Shown here: piece by piece, positions 6,674-12,208 of the stretch
How the letters are laid out: the number at the start of each line of letters is the position of its first letter
Position numbering within the stretch: position 1 is the stretch's first letter
Assembly: GCA_036478975.1 (NCBI GenBank)
Contig: JAZGFA010000218.1
Coordinates: 1 to 13,119, forward strand
Length of the DNA: 13,119 nucleotides
Direction: 5' to 3'
From: Robiginitomaculum sp036478975
GTDB taxonomy: Bacteria > Pseudomonadota > Alphaproteobacteria > Caulobacterales > Maricaulaceae
Translations under genes and position numbers: made by a program
The notes under the pieces: model-generated
The model's database searches: none
Told to the model about the DNA's origin: nothing
Seen by the model: the letters and a program-made list of their open reading frames with translations, nothing else

Positions 6674-7791
6674 TAGGCGGCTCCATAGGTTTTGCGGCGA
6701 ATTTTCGCCCAAGCATTTAAAAATACCTGCGCGTCCTGCGCCTGTGTTGTGTAGCCAAGGGAGACGCGAATGCACCCCTTTGGCGCGTCATCGCAGCGGC
6801 CCATGGCGGTAATGGCGCGGCTCGCCCCGACCTTACCCGACGAGCAAGCCATGCCCGTGCTGACCGATATGCCCGCAAGGTCTAGCGCCATCATCAAAGT
6901 GGACGAGGCGGTGTCCGGCACGGCGAAAAACAGCGTATTGGGAATGCGCGCAACGCCGTCGCCAAATATCACAAGCTCCGGCTCCATCGCCTTAAGGCCA
7001 GTTTCAATAATAGCGCGAATATCCCCCGTATGGGAGAGCGCCCCTTCGCACACCTTAGCGGCGGCGCCAAAGCCGGCAATGCCCGCCACATTCAGCGTTC
7101 CCGCGCGGCGGCGTTTTTCTTGCCCGCCGCCAATAAGGTAGGATGTGAAGGGGGCATCAGACGCCACATAAAGCGCGCCAACCCCTTGCGGGCCGCCGAT
7201 TTTATGGGCGGAGACGGAAATGTAATCCGGCTGATAGGTCATCATGATTTTGCCGAGTGCTTGCACCGCGTCGATAAGAATAAGCCCGCCAGCTGCGTGG
7301 GTTAAATCGGTCGCCGTTTCCACGTCTTGGATAATGCCCGTCTCGCTATTGACCGCGCACAGGGAAACGAAAGGGCGGCCATGATTGCTGTCCCAAGTCT
7401 CTAGCGCGGATTTAAGCCATGCCATATCGCTTTGGCCATCGCGATTAACCGGAATGTAATCGACGATAAGCCCCGACTGCTCCGCCGCGCTAGCGCAAGC
7501 GGGATGGTCCATGGAGGAAACCAATATGCGTTTACAGCCCGCATGGACGGCGCAATGAATGGCCGTATTGTCGGACTCGGTTCCGCTGCCGGTAAAAATT
7601 AAATCCTGCGCGCACACGCCCATCGCCATGGCCACGTCTTCGCGGCCCTGCTCCACAAGGCTTGACGCGGAGCGGCCATTGCCGTGCGGGGCGCTCGAAT
7701 TGCCAACCACGCCAAAGGCATGGTTCATCGCGTCTATCGCTTCCGGGCGCATCGGGCTTGTGGCATTATGGTCAAAATAGATACGGGTCAT
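6673..7791 (-). CDS. Class I (NifS/IscS-type) cysteine desulfurase
   Basis: This 372-residue PLP enzyme takes sulfur from L-cysteine. Landmarks in order: IYFDHNATSPM at the N terminus, GTESDN (70-75), H96 in SMDHPA, D174 and Q177 in LIDAVQALG, the cofactor lysine K197 in SAHKIGGPQG, GGGQEKRRRAGT (221-232), and the catalytic cysteine C316 in TGMACSSG. The longer Cys loop and the SAHK/GGGQE.RRR.GT pattern place it in class I with IscS and NifS, so the operon carries one desulfurase of each class, as in many alphaproteobacterial suf loci. It overlaps iscR by four bases (ATGA) and sufB by one base, which suggests strongly coupled translation. Naming it iscS, nifS or sufS2 is a matter of convention, so no symbol is given. 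Confidence 0.94.
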   Translation of the reverse strand: MTRIYFDHNATSPMRPEAIDAMNHAFGVVGNSSAPHGNGRSASSLVEQGREDVAMAMGVCAQDLIFTGSGTESDNTAIHCAVHAGCKRILVSSMDHPACASAAEQSGLIVDYIPVNRDGQSDMAWLKSALETWDSNHGRPFVSLCAVNSETGIIQDVETATDLTHAAGGLILIDAVQALGKIMMTYQPDYISVSAHKIGGPQGVGALYVASDAPFTSYLIGGGQEKRRRAGTLNVAGIAGFGAAAKVCEGALSHTGDIRAIIETGLKAMEPELVIFGDGVARIPNTLFFAVPDTASSTLMMALDLAGISVSTGMACSSGKVGASRAITAMGRCDDAPKGCIRVSLGYTTQAQDAQVFLNAWAKIRRKTYGAA

Positions 7792-8246
7792 GAGGCTTGC
7801 CCTAAAAGCGGCGGGAAATTATCGGAAATAACATCCGCCAAGGTGACCGAAGCCAAAAAACCTTCAATATGGCCCTCAAGCGCGTCCCATAAATTATGGG
7901 TTAGGCATTGGGCGTTTTGCCCCGTGCAGCTTTGCTTAGTCTCTAGGGTGCAGGCATGGGCGCGGGCGCGGATATCCTCATCCACGGCGGCAATCACCTT
8001 ATCTAGGGTGACGAGCGCCGGCTTTGCGGTAAGGCAATAGCCGCCGCCAGGCCCGCGCTGACTCTCAACAAGGCCAGCCTTACGCAATGACACAAAAATT
8101 TGCTCTAAATAGATTTGGGAGATAGCTTGACGGGCGGCAATTTCAGACAGGCTGACAGGCACGCGCTTGCCCGCATGGCCGGCGCACTGGCTGGCTAAAT
8201 CAGCCATCGCCATAACCGCGTAACGTCCCTTTGCTGTCAGCTTCAT
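7788..8246 (-). CDS. iscR: IscR-type Rrf2-family Fe-S-sensing repressor
   Basis: This 152-residue regulator has an N-terminal winged helix (MKLTAKGRYAV, then SLSEIAARQAISQIYLEQIF as the recognition region, then the wing GLVESQRGPGGGYCL) and a C-terminal cluster-binding loop. The loop has C99, C107, C114 and H117 in CLTHNLW, matching the three Cys plus His that hold the [2Fe-2S] cluster in E. coli IscR (C92, C98, C104, H107). Spacing differs: Cys-x7-Cys-x6-Cys-x2-His here, x5 and x5 in E. coli. Start 8246 is chosen because MKLTAKGRYAV is the usual family beginning and GAGAG stands five bases upstream; longer versions from 8258 or 8294 look spurious. It heads the suf operon and an IscR-type operator lies 126-150 bases upstream, so it is probably autorepressed in the cluster-bound form. 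Confidence 0.93.
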   Translation of the reverse strand: MKLTAKGRYAVMAMADLASQCAGHAGKRVPVSLSEIAARQAISQIYLEQIFVSLRKAGLVESQRGPGGGYCLTAKPALVTLDKVIAAVDEDIRARAHACTLETKQSCTGQNAQCLTHNLWDALEGHIEGFLASVTLADVISDNFPPLLGQAS

Positions 8247-8353
8247 ATGCTCTCTCATTATCACCGCGCGAAACGTCACAATTGCCCATCGCAACGCCGT
8301 GGTTTTTTCTCGCTATTTACCCGCAGCTTTGCTAGAAGCCGCGCAAGCCCATT

Positions 8354-8382
8354 AATATAGCAGGATGTAGTAATCCTGACTA
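8354..8382 (-). promoter_or_regulatory. Predicted promoter of the iscR-suf operon (extended -10)
   Basis: On the minus strand, -35 TAGTCA (8382-8377, four of six to TTGACA) is followed by a 17-base spacer and -10 TATATT (8359-8354, five of six to TATAAT) preceded by TG at the extended -10 position (TGcTATATT). Transcription would begin near 8346 and leave a leader of about 100 bases before iscR. The -35 is the downstream half of the IscR-like palindrome. A second reading, using TTGACT at 8392-8387 as -35 with TACATC at 17 bases, has a weaker -10. Confidence 0.6.
8361..8378. promoter_or_regulatory. Second dyad in the iscR promoter spacer
   Basis: CAGGAT at 8361-8366 and ATCCTG at 8373-8378 form a perfect six-base inverted repeat with a six-base spacer (GTAGTA). 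It lies between the predicted -10 and -35 and shares seven bases with the IscR-like palindrome. It may be an operator for a second regulator, part of a composite site, or chance. No known alphaproteobacterial iron box (Irr, Fur or RirA type) was recognised in it. Confidence 0.4.
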
Positions 8383-8396
8383 TTTTAGTCAACTAT
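8372..8396 (-). promoter_or_regulatory. IscR type 1 operator-like palindrome
   Basis: The minus strand holds the perfect palindrome TGACTA-AAA-TAGTCA with flanking ATAGT and GGATT. Compared with the 25-base E. coli type 1 IscR consensus as I remember it (half-sites GACT and AGTC around an A/T centre, with ATA at the outer left), 23 of 25 positions agree. It overlaps the -35 of the predicted promoter, where bound repressor would exclude polymerase. Type 1 sites are bound by cluster-loaded IscR, and the IscR here keeps its cluster ligands. The site lies in the region shared with the divergent hydrolase-thrC genes. Confidence 0.8.
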
Positions 8397-8452
8397 TTAA
8401 ATCGCGTTTTATGCGCCCCGGTATTACCGTGTAATTATTCTAGGAATTTACT

Positions 8453-9133
8453 ATGCCAGAAGTCATTATTTCCGGCCCCGACGGACGTCTTGAGGGACGC
8501 TATTCTCCATCGGATGACCCCGCCGCGCCCTGCGCGATTATTCTCTCCCCCCATCCCAAAGCGGGCGGGCATATGGATCACCGCATTCCGGTCGCCATGT
8601 TTGAGCAATATAAACGCCGCGGCTTTTCCGTGCTTCGGTTTAACTTTCGCGGCGTTGGCCGCTCCATGGGCACCTACGATAATGGCTCCGGCGAATTGCA
8701 AGACGCGGCCTACGCCCTAGACTGGCTACAAAGCTTTAACCAGAACGCGCCGTTTAGCTGGGTTTCCGGCTATCAATTTGGCGCGTGGATTGGCATGCAG
8801 CTTTTGATGCGCCGCCCCGAAGTTGCCGGCTTTATCTCCATGTCCTTGCCGACCAACACCTATGATTTTGCCTTCCTCGCCCCGTGTCCGGCCTCTGGCC
8901 TTGTGACTTACGGCTCTGAAGATGTGATTATTCCGCCCGATGATGTTGAGCGCGTGATTGAGAAAATCCGCACCCAAAAGGGCACATTCGTAACCGGTCA
9001 TCAAATCGAAGGTGCTGATCATTTCTACACAAACCATCTCGACATTGCGATGGACGTGGTTGACGATTATCTCGACGTGCATCTTGATGATCGCTATTGC
9101 CCTTACCGCGAGCCTCGCCTGATTGAAGGCTAA
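8453..9133 (+). CDS. Alpha/beta-hydrolase-fold protein with Gln at the nucleophile position
   Basis: This 226-residue cytoplasmic protein resembles the short alpha/beta hydrolases of the COG2945 type common in alphaproteobacteria: LSPHPKAGGHMDH (32-43), FRGVGRSMGTYDNG (65-78), and the block AWIGMQLLMRRPEVAGF after the nucleophile elbow. The elbow, normally G-x-S-x-G, reads G106-Y-Q-F-G110, so Gln108 replaces the serine. Candidates for the other triad members remain: D156 in YGSEDVIIP and H190 in EGADHFY. Ordinary serine-hydrolase chemistry is therefore doubtful and a binding or scaffold role is possible; its substrate is unknown. The ATG at 8453 has AGGA about eight bases upstream. It diverges from iscR and is followed after 10 bases by thrC, probably in one transcript. 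Confidence 0.8.
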   Translation: MPEVIISGPDGRLEGRYSPSDDPAAPCAIILSPHPKAGGHMDHRIPVAMFEQYKRRGFSVLRFNFRGVGRSMGTYDNGSGELQDAAYALDWLQSFNQNAPFSWVSGYQFGAWIGMQLLMRRPEVAGFISMSLPTNTYDFAFLAPCPASGLVTYGSEDVIIPPDDVERVIEKIRTQKGTFVTGHQIEGADHFYTNHLDIAMDVVDDYLDVHLDDRYCPYREPRLIEG

Positions 9134-9143
9134 TTCTCTCGCT

Positions 9144-10493
9144 ATGCAATATTACTCGCTAACTGACCGCACGCTTACCGCAAGCTTTGGTGATGCCCTG
9201 CTCTCAAGCCTTGCTCCGGACGGCGGACTTTACATGCCGACGAGCCTGCCTAAATTTAGCGCAAGCCAACAAGCGGGGCTTGGGGCCATGTCCTTTGCCC
9301 GCTGCGCCGCGACCCTTGCCCGCTATTTCACCGATGCCCGTTTTAGCGATGAGGCGCTTGGCGATATTTGCGCCGACGCCTATGACTTCCCCGTCCCTAT
9401 GACGACAATGGGCCGGCACATTCTTGACGCGGCGACCCCCGAAGATGAACGCGAGTTTTTCCTAGAGCTATTCCACGGCCCGACATTGGCCTTTAAGGAC
9501 TTTGCCGCCCGTTTTATGGGCCGCGCCGCTAGTCACCTTATGAAGCAGAGCGCAGAGCAGCGCACAATCCTTGTGGCCACATCCGGTGATACGGGCGGGG
9601 CTATCGGCTATGCTTTCCTCGGCCAGCCCGGGGTGAAGGTCTATATTCTCTATCCCGAAGGCGGCGTTTCCAAGGTGCAAGAGCAGCAGCTCACCACTAT
9701 GGGCCGTAACTCCAACGTTAAAGCGATTAAGGTCACGGGCACATTTGACGACGCGCAAGCTTTGGTCAAAGCCGCCTTTGCCGATAAGGCCCTATCAACC
9801 AAGCATAACCTTATGTCGGCCAATAGCATCAATGTCGGCCGGGTCATTCCGCAAAGTTTTTACTATTTCTGGACGGCTATAAAGGCCAAGGCTGCCTATC
9901 CAAACCGCCCGCTTGTCTACTCCATTCCCTCGGGCAATCTCGGCAATTTAACTGGCGGACTGATTGCCAAGCGCATGGGCGCGCCGATTGACCGCTTTGT
10001 CGTCGGCCATAACGCCAATGATCCATTGATTGATTATCTGGCCAGCGGCGAATATAGCCCGCGCCCCTCCGTGCCAACCCTGTCTAATGCTATGGATATT
10101 GGCCGCCCTAATAACTTCCCGCGCATTCTTAGCCTTTATGATGATGACCATAGCGCGATTACCAAGGACGTTTGGGGCGCAAGCTTTACCGATGAGCAGA
10201 CCGCCCGCCATGTGCGCCGCGTTTATAATGAAAAGGGCTATCTAATGTGTCCGCATACGGCGATTGGCCACCTTGCCATGGAAGCCTTTAGCAAGGATGT
10301 GGATACGGACTTCACCAAAATCATCGTCTCTACCGCCCATCCAGCGAAATTTGCCAATGAGGTAGGCCGCATTATCCGCGAAGACATAGCCCTGCCAAAG
10401 CCGCTCTCTAGCCTGATGAGCCGCACGGCCTATGCCCATGAAATGGCGCCAAGCCTGTCAAACCTTGCCGATTACCTTGCGCGCACCGCATGA
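9144..10493 (+). CDS. thrC: Threonine synthase
   Basis: This 449-residue PLP enzyme converts O-phospho-L-homoserine and water to L-threonine and phosphate, the last step of threonine synthesis. The N terminus (YYSLTDRTLTASFGDALLSSLAPDGGLYMP) is the threonine synthase N-terminal domain. The PLP lysine is K118 in HGPTLAFKDFAARFMGR, followed by ATSGDTGGAI (145-154) and, further on, the phosphate-binding SIPSGNLGNLTGG. Length and sequence fit the longer bacterial/fungal type. The start is the ATG at 9144; an in-frame TTG at 9123 would overlap the hydrolase gene and adds residues not seen in the family. No strong ribosome site precedes 9144 (GAAGG about 14 bases away), so translation may depend on termination of the hydrolase 10 bases upstream. 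It overlaps the next gene by four bases. Confidence 0.95.
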   Translation: MQYYSLTDRTLTASFGDALLSSLAPDGGLYMPTSLPKFSASQQAGLGAMSFARCAATLARYFTDARFSDEALGDICADAYDFPVPMTTMGRHILDAATPEDEREFFLELFHGPTLAFKDFAARFMGRAASHLMKQSAEQRTILVATSGDTGGAIGYAFLGQPGVKVYILYPEGGVSKVQEQQLTTMGRNSNVKAIKVTGTFDDAQALVKAAFADKALSTKHNLMSANSINVGRVIPQSFYYFWTAIKAKAAYPNRPLVYSIPSGNLGNLTGGLIAKRMGAPIDRFVVGHNANDPLIDYLASGEYSPRPSVPTLSNAMDIGRPNNFPRILSLYDDDHSAITKDVWGASFTDEQTARHVRRVYNEKGYLMCPHTAIGHLAMEAFSKDVDTDFTKIIVSTAHPAKFANEVGRIIREDIALPKPLSSLMSRTAYAHEMAPSLSNLADYLARTA

Positions 10494-11140
10494 AGCTAAG
10501 CGTCGCCGATTTCCGCGAGCGCCTTGAAGCGGGCACGCTGCGCATAAGCTTTATCGGCATGTCCAATATCGGCAAAAGCCATACGGCGCGGCGGCTACGT
10601 ATTAGCCACGGTTTTACCCTTTATGAGGTCGATGAAGCCATTCAGCATGAGCTGGGCCTTAAGACCATGCAAGAATCCGCCGATTGGATGGGGTTTCCTT
10701 ACGCGCCAAATTACGCCGCGCGCGAGGCGGAATATCTCGCCCTAGAGAGCCGCCTAACCAGTGCGGCGCTTGACGGGGAGCCGCAAAACCTCATCCTTGA
10801 TACAACGGGCAGTGTGATTTACGCCGATGATAGCACATTAGACGCCCTCAAAGCACAAACTCTCATCATCCATATTCGGGCTGAAGCCAAAGATCTAGCC
10901 CGCCTAGAAAAGCTCTATTTCCGCGCGCCAAAGCCGCTCATCTGGGCGGGGCAATATAGCGAAGATGCAGGGCAAAGCCAAAAACAAGCGCTAAAGGCGT
11001 GCTATCCATCCCTGCTGGAATCGCGCATGGATGCCTATGACGCGCTCGCCGATATTGGTCTATCAACTTCGCTGCTGCAAGAGCGCGCAACAACACCGCA
11101 AGACATTATATCCGCCATTGAAGACGCCTTAGTCAAATAG
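10490..11140 (+). CDS. P-loop kinase-like protein (shikimate-kinase-like), substrate unknown
   Basis: The 216-residue protein has a Walker A motif G23-MSNI-GKS30 after a short beta strand (RISFI), an acidic YEVDEAI motif with D48 where shikimate-kinase-type enzymes have their substrate-binding Asp, and a strand ending ILDTTGS that resembles Walker B/substrate-site sequence. Later basic segments (LARLEKLYFRAPKP) may form the lid. This is the layout of small-molecule kinases of the shikimate/gluconate kinase type, but the Gly-rich substrate motif of true AroK is missing, so it is not called shikimate kinase. It is coupled to thrC by ATGA, which makes a role near threonine or homoserine metabolism conceivable but not shown. 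Its last 12 bases overlap the end of hemH on the other strand. Confidence 0.75.
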   Translation: MKLSVADFRERLEAGTLRISFIGMSNIGKSHTARRLRISHGFTLYEVDEAIQHELGLKTMQESADWMGFPYAPNYAAREAEYLALESRLTSAALDGEPQNLILDTTGSVIYADDSTLDALKAQTLIIHIRAEAKDLARLEKLYFRAPKPLIWAGQYSEDAGQSQKQALKACYPSLLESRMDAYDALADIGLSTSLLQERATTPQDIISAIEDALVK

Positions 11141-12106
11141 CTCAGATTTTGTAATATTTACAATCATTTCAATATGCTGCGCGCTATCATTAAGGCATGG
11201 CGCTACGCTGAAATGCGTGCCACCTGCCGCCTTAAACGCCTTGGCACTCTCAATTGCGATTTCCTCTAAAGTCTCAAGACAGTCGGCGCTAAAGCCGGGG
11301 GTAATCACCACGGTTTTTGTCAGGCCGGACTGCGCCATTTGTGCCAATACCGTATCCGTATAGGGCTCAAGCCAAGCCTTGGGGCCAAAGCGTGATTGGA
11401 ATGTCAGCGTAAATTCATCCGAATCCATCCCCATATCTTCGCGCATCAGCTGGGCCGAGCGCGTGCATTCATCCGCGTAAGGGTCGCCCTTATCCACCAC
11501 CTCTTGCGGCAAGCCATGGAAACTGGCGATAATGCGGTCAGGGACATAATCAAGCGTAGCGATATGGGCGCGCAGGCTCGCAGTAATCGCCTTTATATAG
11601 CGGGGGTGGTCATGGTAATCGCGCAGGGTTTTAATATTCAGCCTCCCGCCGCGCTTTTTTTTAGCCCTTTCCACCATGTCGTAAACCGACTGGGTCGTCG
11701 CTTCCGCATATTGGGGATAGAGCGGGAAGACGCGAATATGGGTTGCCCCGCGCGCCTCTAATGCGGCTATGCCGTCTTCAATGGAAGGCTTGCCGTAACG
11801 CATACCGATTTCAACGGCCACTGTCTCGCCTAGCGTGGCCTGCACGCCCGCCGCTTGCTCGCGGGTTATCTTAATCAATGGAGCCTCAGAACCAGATGTT
11901 CCCCAAATCTTAGCGTAAGCCGCAGCGGAGCGTTTAGGGCGCGTGCGCAGGATAATCCCGTGCAATATGGGCCGCCAAAGCAGTGGATGCAGAGCGATAA
12001 CTCGGCGGTCCGAGAGAAATTGGGAAAGGTATTTACGCACGGCTTTTGGGCTCGGCGCGGCGGGCGAACCGAGATTAACCAATAAAAGTCCGATTTTTTT
12101 AGTCAT
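11129..12106 (-). CDS. hemH: Ferrochelatase (haem synthesis)
   Basis: This 325-residue protein inserts Fe2+ into protoporphyrin IX, the final step of protohaem synthesis. Family blocks in order are LLLVNLGSP (7-15), RKYLSQFLSDRRVI, the MRYGKPSIED block (102-111), FPLYPQYAEATTQS (127-140), the catalytic histidine H197 in IASFHGLP, FQSRFGPKAWLEPYTD (236-251) and the acidic PGFSADCLETLEEI with E278. Only three cysteines are visible (C214, C276 and one near the C terminus), so a four-Cys [2Fe-2S] site of the animal type is not evident. The start at 12106 has GGGAAG about nine bases upstream. It faces the kinase gene, overlapping it by 12 bases at the 3' ends, and diverges from the M2 peptidase gene. 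Confidence 0.96.
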   Translation of the reverse strand: MTKKIGLLLVNLGSPAAPSPKAVRKYLSQFLSDRRVIALHPLLWRPILHGIILRTRPKRSAAAYAKIWGTSGSEAPLIKITREQAAGVQATLGETVAVEIGMRYGKPSIEDGIAALEARGATHIRVFPLYPQYAEATTQSVYDMVERAKKKRGGRLNIKTLRDYHDHPRYIKAITASLRAHIATLDYVPDRIIASFHGLPQEVVDKGDPYADECTRSAQLMREDMGMDSDEFTLTFQSRFGPKAWLEPYTDTVLAQMAQSGLTKTVVITPGFSADCLETLEEIAIESAKAFKAAGGTHFSVAPCLNDSAQHIEMIVNITKSELFD

Positions 12107-12208
12107 TTACCCATCTTCCCTGCCGCTCTCCCTTGACTGACAGCCATTTCAGGCGTCAATTAGCACTTAGAGAAAATGCGTCAACCGCGCGCAAAAGGGA
12201 AATCAATT
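12107..12208. promoter_or_regulatory. Divergent hemH / M2 peptidase intergenic region with a GCGTCAA direct repeat
   Basis: This 102-base region must hold the starts of both flanking genes. GCGTCAA occurs at 12153-12159 and 12178-12184, exactly 25 bases apart. On the minus strand the second copy gives TTGACG (12184-12179), which with TAATTG 16 bases downstream is a possible hemH promoter with a poor -10. On the plus strand TTGACT at 12133-12138 could be a -35 for the peptidase, but the sequence 17 bases on (TCAATT) is a weak -10. No Irr or Fur box was recognised. Confidence 0.3.

Noticed and set aside
6674..6775. Longer SufB reading frame starting at 6775
   Set aside because: The extra 34 residues lie inside the desulfurase gene, do not resemble SufB, and the TAATG start at 6673 has a good ribosome site.
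8247..8294. Longer IscR starting at 8294 or 8258
   Set aside because: MKLTAKGRYAV is the usual start of the family and has its own GAGAG site; the upstream residues are not family-like.
8247..8346. Riboswitch or structured leader in the iscR 5' untranslated region
   Set aside because: Only short chance stems were found and no known riboswitch core was recognised.
9123..9143. TTG start of threonine synthase at 9123
   Set aside because: It would overlap the hydrolase gene and add seven residues absent from the family's normal beginning; ATG 9144 fits.
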